DNA of 64,000 nt, from contig DPGH01000002.1 in assembly GCA_003523255.1 (NCBI GenBank), positions 56,348 to 120,347 of the forward strand, given 5' to 3'. Numbering within the stretch: position 1 is the stretch's first letter; each line of letters opens with the position of its first letter. Below the pieces are notes generated by a model, which saw only the letters and a program-made list of their open reading frames with translations, had not been told where the DNA came from and made no database searches. This document shows positions 46,052 through 54,315 of the stretch, piece after piece. Both the position numbers and the translations under genes were made by a program. The stretch is from Clostridiales bacterium (GTDB taxonomy: Bacteria; Bacillota; Clostridia; Christensenellales; Borkfalkiaceae).

Positions 46052-46462
46052 ATGAAACTAACACTTAAGAATATCAAAGAATTGAAAAGCAATGCTACCC
46101 CGCTTGAAAAGCGTGTACTTAATTACATCGTTGACGAATGGGGAAATTATGACGACAAAAAGAACATTTTCACCGACGTGCTTAACTACGGATGCCAATC
46201 AGGAATGGTTGGCTTTTTAATTTACTACACGGATACGGTACGTTTCTACAACCAATACAAGGATGAAATAGACGGGTTACTCTATGAACTTATGAGTGAA
46301 ACAGGGCTATATGCACCATCAGATTTATTTGGAGACAAATGGGACAAAGAAGATCCATTGGCTGCCGAAGATTTCAATCAAAACCTACTTGCTTGGTTTG
46401 GCTTTGAAGAAACACTGAGAAAAATCGGGTACAACTTTGAACAATTAGAAAACTGCATATAA
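46052..46462 (+). CDS. DUF7222-like small protein
   Basis: 136 residues. LKNIKELKSNATPLEKRVLN and the WGNYDDKKNIFTDVLNYGCQ/SGMVGFLIYY stretch recall a domain of unknown function found on Clostridia mobile elements. CAGGAG precedes the ATG. No catalytic motif seen. The family name is from memory and unverified. Confidence 0.7.
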   Translation: MKLTLKNIKELKSNATPLEKRVLNYIVDEWGNYDDKKNIFTDVLNYGCQSGMVGFLIYYTDTVRFYNQYKDEIDGLLYELMSETGLYAPSDLFGDKWDKEDPLAAEDFNQNLLAWFGFEETLRKIGYNFEQLENCI

Positions 46463-46475
46463 AGGAGAAAAAACA

Positions 46476-46889
46476 ATGAATATTACAACCGAAAACAAGA
46501 AACAAAAAGCAATCGAACTTATGAACAAATTGGACATTTACAAGCCTTACATCAAGGGATTCAAGGAACACAACCAAATATGTTTCTTTGAGAACTTTGG
46601 CGGTTTCTGGGCTGAACAAGAGCCTGAACTAATTGCAAAAATACAAGAGTTTGAAAAAGAACACAACTGCCTTGTGTACGCAGTCACTCACGAATATCTT
46701 GAATTTGGCGAATGCTACGACTTTTTATATATCTCAGATTATATAGAAGATTGGGAAGAAATGCTCTATCCGCAAGGCAATACCTACTACGTGTTTGCTT
46801 ACGTTTGGAACAAAACAGACGATTGGTGCAGCGAGTTTGGCACTATCGGCATCCGCTCTTTCGGTGGCGGAATTAAAAGAGTTGCGTGA
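46476..46889 (+). CDS. Small accessory protein, unknown
   Basis: 137 residues, acidic, rich in aromatic residues (FFENFGGFWAEQEPELIAKI, YDFLYISDYIEDWEEMLYPQ). AAAGGAG precedes the ATG. It is the fourth (counting the ATA-start frame as second, this follows the DUF7222-like gene) member of the small-gene run. Function unknown. Confidence 0.72.
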   Translation: MNITTENKKQKAIELMNKLDIYKPYIKGFKEHNQICFFENFGGFWAEQEPELIAKIQEFEKEHNCLVYAVTHEYLEFGECYDFLYISDYIEDWEEMLYPQGNTYYVFAYVWNKTDDWCSEFGTIGIRSFGGGIKRVA

Positions 46890-46897
46890 GGTGGAAT

Positions 46898-47212
46898 ATG
46901 AAAGTATATATTGTAAAACTTGACTGGTCTACCGAAGACAGCAACGACGTTGATATAATCGTTTGCAGCACATACAAAAAAGCTTATGAAAAATTTAAGG
47001 AACTTATTGCCGATGAAATGAACCCACATAATTCGTGGGTTAGCGAACTTGAATGGAAAGAAGGCGTTCCACAAGACGACAAGATTGAATTCGATTTTCT
47101 CGATCAAAGGAATGACGCCGACGAAACTGAGTGTTATTGGCTGATTACAGACACTTGGAATTACGGAATCCATACATTTATCTCAATCGAGATCAAGGAG
47201 GTATTGGAATGA
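46898..47212 (+). CDS. Small accessory protein, unknown
   Basis: 104 residues starting MKVYIVKLDWSTEDSNDVDI. GAGGTGG precedes this ATG. A GTG 12 bases upstream is a weaker alternative. The stop overlaps the next start (ATGA). The pattern of N-terminal strand, helix and WVSELEWKEG is seen in hypothetical proteins of mobile elements. No function assigned. Confidence 0.7.
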   Translation: MKVYIVKLDWSTEDSNDVDIIVCSTYKKAYEKFKELIADEMNPHNSWVSELEWKEGVPQDDKIEFDFLDQRNDADETECYWLITDTWNYGIHTFISIEIKEVLE

Positions 47213-47568
47213 AACCTTACAAAACACAGGCACATATCCACTCACTTAACGGTGGGCTTGCAGAAATAACCGTACTTGAAAAGGTCGGTGACAACGATTA
47301 CATAGTAGATTACAAGGGCGTGAAATGTCACGCTCTTTTTAATTGGTTCGTGTGCGAATACTATGAAGACAAAGTGGTCATCACATTCAACTTTATTGAT
47401 ACTCCTATTACAAAGAAACGACCGCCTGATGATATTGATGAGATTGAAGAAAAAGTACGGCAGGCCGAAAAGCCTGCCAATAAAAACACTAAGGGTGAGT
47501 ACAAAAATACTGGCTTTCCGCCAAACAGAGTCGCGTTTGAACCCGCGGCTCTGTTATTTTTGTATTAA
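47209..47568 (+). CDS. Small accessory protein with terminator inside its 3' end
   Basis: 119 residues starting MKPYKTQAHIHSLNGGLAEI, with a core IVDYKGVKCHALFNWFVCEYY that looks like a small beta-barrel. AAGGAGG supports the start. The last 16 codons lie within a 12-bp terminator hairpin, and the encoded tail (PPNRVAFEPAALLFLY) seems arbitrary, so the native C-terminus may have been lost. Confidence 0.65.
   Translation: MKPYKTQAHIHSLNGGLAEITVLEKVGDNDYIVDYKGVKCHALFNWFVCEYYEDKVVITFNFIDTPITKKRPPDDIDEIEEKVRQAEKPANKNTKGEYKNTGFPPNRVAFEPAALLFLY
47524..47561 (+). terminator. Terminator overlapping the coding 3' end
   Basis: AACAGAGTCGCG pairs with CGCGGCTCTGTT over 12 bases (one G-U), followed by ATTTTTG. 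The frame downstream (47585-47671, IVNTEVYVPQWSDFYLTQKR) lacks a start and is probably a relic. Confidence 0.75.
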
Positions 47569-47668
47569 GGGAGTTGCCGGCATCATAGTCAATACCGAAG
47601 TTTATGTTCCGCAATGGTCTGACTTCTACTTGACGCAGAAAAGAGATGAACACGGTTTTTACACAAAA

Positions 47669-47698
47669 TAGACGGCTTTTGCCGCCTATTTTATTTTC
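47669..47698 (+). terminator. Terminator ending the small-gene run
   Basis: TAG-A-CGGC pairs with GCCG-C-CTA around a TTTT loop, followed by TTTTATTTTCT. Confidence 0.55.
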
Positions 47699-47798
47699 TC
47701 CAAATTTTGCCGTTTCGTGGCGGCTACAATCCCCTTATATTCACATCTACCATAAAGCCAAAAGCAACGATTTTTATTTGTAAGCAATATTTTTCGCC

Positions 47799-47990
47799 TT
47801 AGTCTTCAAACGTGATTCCTTTACTTTCGCAAAAGGCGTAGAATTTGCCCTGCGAAACGATTTGTGGTTCGCGATTATCCTTTTCCCAGCGACAAATTGT
47901 TGCATAGGATACGCCGAGTTCTTTAGCCAATGCCACCTGCGTTAAAAGAAGTTTCATTCTTGCATATTTTACTTTTTCGGAAAATTTCAT
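47799..47990 (-). CDS. XRE-type regulator at the right end of the island
   Basis: 63 residues, a single helix-turn-helix: LLTQVALAKELGVSYATICR, then WEKDNREPQIV. It is a relative of the controller protein at 38910 with similar architecture. GTGAGG precedes the ATG at 47990. It probably regulates island functions. Confidence 0.85.
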   Translation of the reverse strand: MKFSEKVKYARMKLLLTQVALAKELGVSYATICRWEKDNREPQIVSQGKFYAFCESKGITFED

Positions 47991-48115
47991 TTTAAACCTC
48001 ACAGTCCGTTCGGGTTATCGGGTAATAAAGAAAAATAGTCATATTTTTGAGATGTATTTCCCGATTTTACACCCTGATTTTTATTCGCTTGCGACCTTTT
48101 GATAATTTTTATTTT

Positions 48116-48144
48116 ATTATAACATATTTTGACAGAAAAATCAA
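48116..48144 (-). promoter_or_regulatory. Promoter of the right-end XRE gene
   Basis: On the minus strand TTGATT (48144-48139), 17 bases and TATAAT (48121-48116). The leader is about 120 bases. The rest of 48145-48327 is AT-rich without a gene. Confidence 0.8.
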
Positions 48145-48327
48145 CAATAAATGTCGGTTGTTAGCCGACTTTTATTGCATTTATTATTCATTACGAAAAA
48201 ATGTAACATATCGCAATTTTTCGTAACGCGTATTATATTGCATTGCACTATTTACCTTAATTTTCTATTCACTACGGCAAAGCAATGCCGCTTGCTGATC
48301 AATAGTTCAATTTGACATGCAACTGTG

Positions 48328-48376
48328 CCGCCAATCAAAACCTAAATCGAATACGAAAGTGTTTGGTTTAGGTTTT
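48328..48376. repeat. Right direct repeat (attR candidate) of the genomic island
   Basis: The second copy of the 49-base tRNA-Ser 3'-end/terminator sequence, with four differences from 34520-34568. It still folds as a hairpin but no tRNA precedes it, as expected for an integration scar. Confidence 0.75.
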
Positions 48377-48380
48377 TCTT

Positions 48381-48440
48381 TTGATAGATTTATCGTCTTT
48401 GAAACTACGTTTCATAATAGTTGCGCTTTGTCCGCCAACA
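48381..48440 (-). pseudogene. Scrap of a serine recombinase
   Basis: The minus strand encodes GGQSATIMKR. The intact recombinase has GGQSATVMKR in its C-terminal coiled-coil (35316-35345), and the DNA is also clearly similar there. Nothing else of the gene remains. It suggests an earlier, decayed insertion at the same site. Confidence 0.5.
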
Positions 48441-48458
48441 AAATATTTCGATCGTATT

Positions 48459-49383
48459 TTATTCTTTTACCAAATCGATAAGATTGCTTTCGGTTATAAA
48501 GATAAGTTCGGAAATCTCGTTTGCTCTGCGAATAGTTTCGAGACCCGCCACGGAATGAGCGTCCGTACCGAACGCAAATTTACAGCCGACCTCCTTTGCT
48601 ATACGCATAACGTCAACTTTGGTGTAAGCAGACATATTAACGTCCATAGCAACGTTCATTCTCGCTGTCGCACGGAATTGCTCGCGGAGTCGGTCGCGAT
48701 TAAGCCTTTGAAATATCGCCTGCATAGTTCTCGCATCCTCGTTGCAAGGGCAAAACGGATGAGCGACAAGCTTTGGCAGAGTATTCGACATTTTGATAAA
48801 TTCAGGGTGTGCAAGAAGTTTATCGAAACTATCGTGCAGAAAATCAGCGAGATACCGTGCATAGTCTACAGAAGACTCTTTCATCACGGGAATTAAATCC
48901 TTTCTTCCGAAACCATCGCTTATTGACGCTATTTTTTCTTGCGACAGGAACGGTAAAGACATGGCAGCCGTTTTTAACTTCTTCCTTCGCCGCTTGCACA
49001 TCGGGATCGTCGGCAACAACAAAATTCTTCACGTGAGTGTGGGAGCGCGGGATAAGAACATAGTCGAATTGCTTTGCCGTCTCGGATAACATTCCAAGTG
49101 TATTCGACATACCGCAAAACTCGCTCTCGACGCCGAAAATTACTTTTACTCCGCGCGTATTGACAGGAATCGCGTATTTTGCTTCGAGTCCGTATTTTAT
49201 GGATTGACCTTTATACTACCCGCTCGCGCCTTTCACCTTTTCGTTCCAAAGATGGTTGGAAATTCCCATCGTTTTAAGCCCGAGTTCACGCGCTTTTTGC
49301 ACGTACCCCGCCATAGTAGCCTCAGGATCTAAACAACACGACGAAAACAACGTATGCGTATGAATATCATGAGTAACTATCAT
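48459..49383 (-). pseudogene. PHP-domain phosphatase, disrupted
   Basis: Reads MIVTHDIHIHTLFSSCCLDP at the start, with the HxHxH metal motif of PHP phosphoesterases. It continues through SHTHVKNFV to FAFGTDAHSVAG near the end. An in-frame TAG follows ASG at codon 56 (about 49216), and a frameshift occurs near 48960-48990, where the reading frame moves to the one that begins SLPFLSQEKI. With both lesions the gene cannot give a normal product. Intact relatives resemble histidinol-phosphatase-like hydrolases. Confidence 0.75.
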
Positions 49384-49474
49384 TAGTTATTTCCTCATTG
49401 CCGAATTCAAAAACAAATTTGGATCTCCTATTTTACAACACTCTTTTAATTTAACTCTGCAAACGGTTTTTACG

Positions 49475-50761
49475 TTAGTCAATAAATTTATCGAGTTCGG
49501 CTGCGACGCGTTTTTTGATTTTAAACTTTGGGTCGTTAATTATTTTACCGCGCGCAACAACCGTTTTTATATGCCTTAACGCGCGCAAATCTTTTAACGG
49601 GTCATTTTCTGTTATTATCAGATCGGCAAATTTACCTTTTTCGACGGTACCCGTTATATCCCCTATTCCCGCAAGTTCCGCACTGCGGGAAGTTGCGGTA
49701 TACAGTGCGAAAGAATTGCTTACGCCTACGTACTTATGGAAATAATAAAGTTCGCGCCAAAAGTCGTATTGTGTTATCCACGGACAGCCTACGTCGTTGC
49801 CGAGAACGACAGGTATGTCGTTTTCGAGCGCGGCTTTTGCGCAGTCGATTATCCCTTCGAATACGACGTTTCCGTTAAAGTGTTCCACTTCGGACGCGTT
49901 GGAAACGGTGCGGTCGAACAGCGCATATGGAAGCGCGGGAGAAAGCGTGGTACACAAAAACGCGCCCTTTTCTTTAAATAGCCTTATAATTTCATCAGTC
50001 GGCTTTGCGCCGTGCTCGATGGAATCGACGCCGTTTTCGAGCGCGACTTTTACACCTGCGGGCGACTCCACGTGCGCCGCGACGGTATAACCCGCTTCGT
50101 GCGCTTTATCGCACACCGCTTTAACCATTTCGGGCGACATTTTAAGTTCGCCTGGCACGCCCTTTTCTTTTGCGTCAAGCACGCCGCCCGTTATCATAAG
50201 TTTAACGAGATCGACTTTTTCTTTTTCGCATTTTTCTAAATGCGCAAGCGCGCTCTCGACGGAATCTGCTGCAACCGCTACCGAACCTGCCATATGCCCG
50301 CCCGGCACGGAAATACCCATATTAGCCGCAAGAATGCGCGGACCGACTTTTCTTCCGGACAAAATATCTTCGCGCAAGCGCGTATCGAAATCGGCAAGTC
50401 CGCCGACCGTTCTTATAGTGGTTACGCCGCTTAAAAGTTCGTCTTTTGCAAAACCGCACACCATGTTGTACGCAACGGCGCGGGTTAAAGCCGTACTCAT
50501 TATAGTTTTAACGAGTTTTGCGTTGTCTCGCTGTTTCTTTTGCGGTTTACCGTTACCCGCAAGGTGAACGTGCATGTTTATAAGCCCCGGCATAACGTAT
50601 TTGCCCTTTAGGTCTACAATTTTATAGCCCGTTAAATCCGCTTCCCTTACGGGGAGAACGTCCTCTATTTTTTCTCCGTCAATCAAAACGCAAAGGTTTT
50701 CTTCCGGAGTCATATCTTTTTTACCGCTTAAAACTTTACCGCCTACAAAGGCATATTTCAT
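49475..50761 (-). CDS. Amidohydrolase (imidazolonepropionase-like)
   Basis: 428 residues. Metal-dependent amidohydrolase of the TIM-barrel superfamily: GLINMHVHLAGNG (HxH metal site, about 65), KLMITGGVLD (Lys about 187 region), TVAAHVES and SIEHGAKPTD (His ligands), LGNDVG (Asp). The C-terminal GTVEKGKFADLIITENDPL closes the composite beta domain. Members hydrolyse peptides such as Xaa-Pro or cyclic amides. The exact substrate is unknown. AAGGA precedes the ATG. Confidence 0.85.
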   Translation of the reverse strand: MKYAFVGGKVLSGKKDMTPEENLCVLIDGEKIEDVLPVREADLTGYKIVDLKGKYVMPGLINMHVHLAGNGKPQKKQRDNAKLVKTIMSTALTRAVAYNMVCGFAKDELLSGVTTIRTVGGLADFDTRLREDILSGRKVGPRILAANMGISVPGGHMAGSVAVAADSVESALAHLEKCEKEKVDLVKLMITGGVLDAKEKGVPGELKMSPEMVKAVCDKAHEAGYTVAAHVESPAGVKVALENGVDSIEHGAKPTDEIIRLFKEKGAFLCTTLSPALPYALFDRTVSNASEVEHFNGNVVFEGIIDCAKAALENDIPVVLGNDVGCPWITQYDFWRELYYFHKYVGVSNSFALYTATSRSAELAGIGDITGTVEKGKFADLIITENDPLKDLRALRHIKTVVARGKIINDPKFKIKKRVAAELDKFID

Positions 50762-50844
50762 AACGTAAATCCTTATGTTTTTTTAAAATTATAAACTCAA
50801 TTTTTTTATTTGTCAATATTCGTAATAAAAATTTGAAAAACCCG

Positions 50845-50873
50845 TTGCAAACATTCTTTTTTTATAGTATAAT
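50845..50873 (+). promoter_or_regulatory. Promoter of the small membrane protein gene
   Basis: TTGCAA (50845-50850), 17 bases and TATAAT (50868-50873). Confidence 0.8.
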
Positions 50874-50900
50874 AAACAAAAAATTTAAGGAGAGCCCACC

Positions 50901-51461
50901 ATGGCAAAAAGAAAATCAAAAAAGAACAACCAAACGAGAACTATTCTGGCATTAGTACTTTTAGTACTTTCCGCCTTGACCATATGCTCGCTGTTTATGC
51001 CCGTTTTTACCTCTCGCCTTACAAGCGTTATAGGTAGTTCTAACAGCGTATCGAACACCGTCGGTACGGACGTTTTGACGGCGTGCTTTAACGGAAGCGT
51101 TTCGAGCGACTTTACAAGCGGTGCGAATACGCTTATTTCTCTTAAAAATTCAGACGATACGGCGTTTGTTACCACGGTATTTTGTTGGAGTTATTTTCTC
51201 GCAATAGCGGCTTCTGCCGGCGTACTCGTTACGAGCGTGCTTTCGCTTATCAAAATACGTATAAAACTTTTAACACTTATTTTAGGCGTTGCGCTTTTGT
51301 TACTCTCGGTAGTTGCGTTTATATTCGCCCTTATCGTCGCCGGTAAATTCGGTTATACGGGCTATCTCACCTCTTATAAAACCTCTATTTCTTGGAGCGT
51401 TTATATGCTTATAGCAGGCTTTTTCGCCGGCGGTGCGGAAATTTATTCGACCAAAATATAG
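50901..51461 (+). CDS. Four-helix membrane protein, unknown
   Basis: 186 residues with a basic N-terminus (MAKRKSKKNNQ) and four hydrophobic helices, the first two separated by a Ser/Thr-rich external loop of about 60 residues. AAGGAG precedes the ATG and a terminator follows, so it is a single-gene unit. I do not recognise the family. Confidence 0.75.
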   Translation: MAKRKSKKNNQTRTILALVLLVLSALTICSLFMPVFTSRLTSVIGSSNSVSNTVGTDVLTACFNGSVSSDFTSGANTLISLKNSDDTAFVTTVFCWSYFLAIAASAGVLVTSVLSLIKIRIKLLTLILGVALLLLSVVAFIFALIVAGKFGYTGYLTSYKTSISWSVYMLIAGFFAGGAEIYSTKI

Positions 51462-51488
51462 TTATTTGATTTTAACTTTAATCGAAAA

Positions 51489-51520
51489 TAAGCCGAGGCG
51501 TTTAATTAGCCTCGGCTTTT
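51489..51520. terminator. Terminator
   Basis: AGCCGAGGC pairs with GCCTCGGCT, followed by TTTT on the plus strand and preceded by an A/T-rich stretch. It separates the converging membrane protein gene and the SipW cluster. Confidence 0.8.
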
Positions 51521-51533
51521 ACTTTTAGTCGTT

Positions 51534-52196
51534 TTAAGTTTCTTCCTCCCACACCGTTTGCCCGTTGAATACTGCAAAACCTTTCTTTTTGAGAGTGTAT
51601 TCATAATACGGATACTCATAGTAAACTATGGATGAATAACCTTTTTTGCACTCGGTTTGTTCGTATTTACCCGTGGCGGCGTTTTTTTCTATCTTACACC
51701 TGAACACGTCGAGTAAAATTTCACCTATTTCCTTTTGATTCAACTCGTCATTAGTGATTTTAGCCACATATAAGTAAATAGTGTCTTTACCTTCGGGGTC
51801 GCTTTCGGGCAAAGTCATTATAAATGAAACGTTGTCCGGCGCATTGAATTTCGATCCCCACGAATCCATATTTCCGACATAACCGTATGTGTGCCTACCG
51901 CCGACATTAGTGTACGTTATAAAAAACTTAAAACCTTCCCAGTCGTCGTCGCCGTTAAGCCCGCCAGGCTCCTCGGATACGGCAAGGTCAATAACCGTTT
52001 AATGATCCGCGTCAAATCCCGGCGGATAATCGCCGCTGTCGTAGGTAAACTCACCCATACTGCTTGACGCGGTAAAAAAATTATCCTCTACCGGTAACGT
52101 TGCATATTGAAACGTGGCATAAACGCCGCCCGTAAAAACGGTCGCCGCGAAAGCCAGCGCAACGACCGAAAAAATAAAACCTTTATTCTTTTTCAC
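51534..52196 (-). pseudogene. SipW-dependent secreted protein with internal stop
   Basis: Starts with the signal FSVVALAFAATVFTGGVYAT, followed by FQYA. That is the TasA/camelysin-type signal cut by SipW peptidases. The frame stops with TAA at 51999-52001 after GFDADH, but continues in the same frame with TVIDLAVSEEPGG to a normal end (VWEEET). Intact it would have about 219 residues. Its start overlaps the signal peptidase gene by 14 bases. Either a point-mutation pseudogene or, less likely, read-through. Confidence 0.75.
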
Positions 52197-53001
52197 TTTC
52201 TTCCTCCGTTACGACGCGTAACGTTTCGTTTATCCTCTTCAATCGTTCTTCTGCCGCGGCGTTCAGTTTTTTAGTTAAAAACGGATAAACCGCACACGTA
52301 AACACCACCATCGCAAAACATAAATACCCCGCGGGCGAGCGCATAAAACTTATAAAACTGCCGACGAAAGGTATTCTCGTACCGCGATATACGCCTTTCA
52401 TTTGAGAGTACCTTACGGGGAACCTGTCGGGAAACGGATTTGCGTCGCCCTGCAACAGAAAATACCTTTCGGAATGCGTTTCGTCAGGCTCGGTTATGCC
52501 GACTATTCTATGAATAATCAAATACCCTTCGCTTTCGTACATTACAACGTCGTAAAGATTAAGTTCGGACTCGGGCGGAAGCGCGCAAACGGCAATCAAG
52601 TCGAAACGCTGAATCTGGTCGTTTAAATTGTTATTAACGAGATACTCGTTTTTTTCATACTTAAAAGACATCGAACCGCTTTCAACGACTTTAAGCGCAG
52701 GCAAATTGCCGACGGGGCTTTTTACGTTGATTTTAAGGCTCAAGGAAAAGATAAACGCCACCGTGGCGACTACCGCTAAAAAGGCGGGAAGCACTATTTC
52801 GACAATGACCGTTAAAACGCGATTTTTCGGTTTAGCCTCACTTTTTTTACGCGTTTTAATAAGTTCTTCGTCGATAATGCCGCCCGCAATGATTTTAATC
52901 GTGCTTTTAACGTCCCGCGCGATAAGCACGGCGAAAAACGCCGTTAACGCAACGAACACGGTTAAACTCGTTATAAGCACATACGTATCGAATCCGAACA
53001 T
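52183..53001 (-). CDS. sipW: SipW-type signal peptidase I (S26B)
   Basis: 272 residues. Two N-terminal helices precede the catalytic core with Ser110 in ESGSMSF, His164 in YLIIHRIVGI and the GDANPFPD box. The Ser-His pair marks the ER-type S26B peptidases that process TasA-like biofilm proteins. A C-terminal membrane helix follows. It lies between two of its likely substrates. There is no clear ribosome binding site in the 22-base gap from the upstream gene. Confidence 0.88.
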   Translation of the reverse strand: MFGFDTYVLITSLTVFVALTAFFAVLIARDVKSTIKIIAGGIIDEELIKTRKKSEAKPKNRVLTVIVEIVLPAFLAVVATVAFIFSLSLKINVKSPVGNLPALKVVESGSMSFKYEKNEYLVNNNLNDQIQRFDLIAVCALPPESELNLYDVVMYESEGYLIIHRIVGITEPDETHSERYFLLQGDANPFPDRFPVRYSQMKGVYRGTRIPFVGSFISFMRSPAGYLCFAMVVFTCAVYPFLTKKLNAAAEERLKRINETLRVVTEEESEKE

Positions 53002-53023
53002 TTTTAATGGTTTACGTTATAAG

Positions 53024-53581
53024 TTAATCTGTGTATTCGCTTACGGTAACGGTTATAACCGTCCCATCAAACGCCGCTTTGTATGCGTCGTATTCGGCAG
53101 CGGTGGATAAAGTTATTTCGGTCAACGCGATATAATCCGCAAGATTTACGGATATTTCACCTTTTACCTTGTTACCACTATTAAGCACTACTCCGCCCTC
53201 GGTATAAGCCGTTTTAAGACTGAAAATCGGAGTATTCTCTGTCCCGTATTCGTTAGTACCCGATATCTCTATCGTAAGTTTTAACTTTATACCGTTATCC
53301 CTTACGTCCGCGTCGGCACCGGTAGTCGGCGTAAAAGTAACCGTAGTATTTCCCGTATTCTCCATAACGGTTTTATACCCGCCGCCGTTTACAACCTGCA
53401 TTGCAAAGTCGGAATTGATTTCTATCGTACCCTTTGCGGTATCGGTCGCCTTAGGGTCTATCGTGTGTCCGATAGTCGTTTCCGCAGCGTCAACTGCGGT
53501 TTGCGCGTAATTAAAGGTAGCGTAAACGCCGCCTATGGTGAGCGCAAGCGCGATTGTGATAATCGCTCCAAATTTTTTCAT
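53024..53581 (-). CDS. TasA/camelysin-like SipW-dependent secreted protein
   Basis: 185 residues. The short signal IITIALALTIGGVYATFNYA is the SipW-dependent type. The mature part is Thr/Gly-rich and beta-structured (ENTGNTTVTFTPTTG), as in TasA-like fibre proteins. AAGGAG precedes the ATG. Followed by the dedicated peptidase gene. Confidence 0.8.
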   Translation of the reverse strand: MKKFGAIITIALALTIGGVYATFNYAQTAVDAAETTIGHTIDPKATDTAKGTIEINSDFAMQVVNGGGYKTVMENTGNTTVTFTPTTGADADVRDNGIKLKLTIEISGTNEYGTENTPIFSLKTAYTEGGVVLNSGNKVKGEISVNLADYIALTEITLSTAAEYDAYKAAFDGTVITVTVSEYTD

Positions 53582-53670
53582 TTGCTTAACTTCTCCTTAA
53601 AAAAAATTTTTTATTAGCCAAACCGTTTCGGCGAAACTAAAACGGGGTCGCTCGCAATAAAAACCAAATT

Positions 53671-53718
53671 AAAACGACTTAAAATCGTTTTGCACCTGTA
53701 TAAGTGCAAAAGTATTTT
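53671..53718 (+). promoter_or_regulatory. Promoter/operator between the SipW cluster and its XRE regulator
   Basis: TTGCAC (53690-53695), 17 bases and TATTTT (53713-53718). Two inverted repeats overlap: AAAACGA/TCGTTTT (53671-53691) and TTTTGCAC/GTGCAAAA (53688-53711). The second covers the -35 box and spacer, which suits autorepression. 53582-53670 shows no gene. Confidence 0.65.
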
Positions 53719-53786
53719 AGCAAAATAATAAAATAATGTCAAAGGTTTTGTACCCGTTTAAGCACAAAAAAAGGAAAAAGTCTAAA

Positions 53787-54014
53787 ATGAACGCTTTAAT
53801 CGAGAAAAAAATAGGCGATAATATCAGAAAACTTCGCGAACGAGAAAAAATGACGCAAGACAGGCTTGCCGCGCAATTACAATTAAAGGGGTGCGACGTT
53901 ACGAGAAGCGCGGTTGCTAAAATCGAAGTAGGTCAGCGGCACCTTTACCCCGACGAAATTCTTTTAATAAAAGAGATTTTGAAAGCGGATTACGAAGATA
54001 TTTTCAAAATATAA
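53787..54014 (+). CDS. XRE-type regulator beside the SipW cluster
   Basis: 75 residues with a helix-turn-helix (MTQDRLAAQLQLKGCDVTRS then AVAKIEVGQRHLY). I start at 53787 because AAAAAGGAAAAAG lies upstream. An ATG at 53736 would add 17 basic residues without such a site. It is divergent from the TasA-like operon and is its probable repressor, comparable in layout to SinR control of tasA. Confidence 0.8.
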   Translation: MNALIEKKIGDNIRKLREREKMTQDRLAAQLQLKGCDVTRSAVAKIEVGQRHLYPDEILLIKEILKADYEDIFKI

Positions 54015-54112
54015 TCATATCTTTTCTCTGCCGAAATTTTGTCAGGCTTTAAGGTAAAAATGCAAAAAAACAGCGTAAAAAAAACTTTTTTTAAAAAATT
54101 TGTTTTAAATCG

Positions 54113-54142
54113 TTGACAAAAGCGTTTTTTTAATGTTATACT
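54113..54142 (+). promoter_or_regulatory. Promoter of the methionine transport operon
   Basis: TTGACA (54113-54118), an 18-base spacer and TATACT (54137-54142). Transcription would start near 54149, about 13 bases before the leader ORF. Confidence 0.8.
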
Positions 54143-54161
54143 CCGCGCAAAGGAGACAGGT

Positions 54162-54251
54162 ATGATAGTTTTAGGCTTTGCTATGGCTATGTGTATGACG
54201 ATGTGCATGATGCTTATTATGCGCACAACTTTATCGTACAAAAAGTCGTAA
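54162..54251 (+). CDS. Met/Cys-rich leader peptide
   Basis: 29 residues: MIVLGFAMAMCMTMCMMLIM then RTTLSYKKS. It has eight Met codons and two Cys, with AAAGGAG before the ATG. It lies between the promoter and an attenuator hairpin, directly ahead of metN. The arrangement matches classical amino-acid leader peptides, in which stalling at scarce charged tRNA changes RNA folding. No antiterminator pairing was proved by eye. A small membrane peptide is the alternative. Confidence 0.75.
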   Translation: MIVLGFAMAMCMTMCMMLIMRTTLSYKKS

Positions 54252-54279
54252 GCCTATTACCTTTCGTTAAACGTAAAAG

Positions 54280-54315
54280 AGCAGTAAGCCGAAAGACTTG
54301 CTGCTTTATTTTTTA
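54280..54315 (+). terminator. Attenuator-type terminator before metN
   Basis: AGCAGTAAG pairs with CTTGCTGCT (9 bp, one G-U), followed by TTATTTTTTA. It stands between the leader peptide and metN, so it must be bypassed for operon expression. Confidence 0.8.

Noticed and set aside
34520..48376. Full integrative conjugative element or prophage
   Set aside because: No type IV secretion, relaxase-coupling, capsid or terminase genes are present. At most it is a mobilisable or rolling-circle element.
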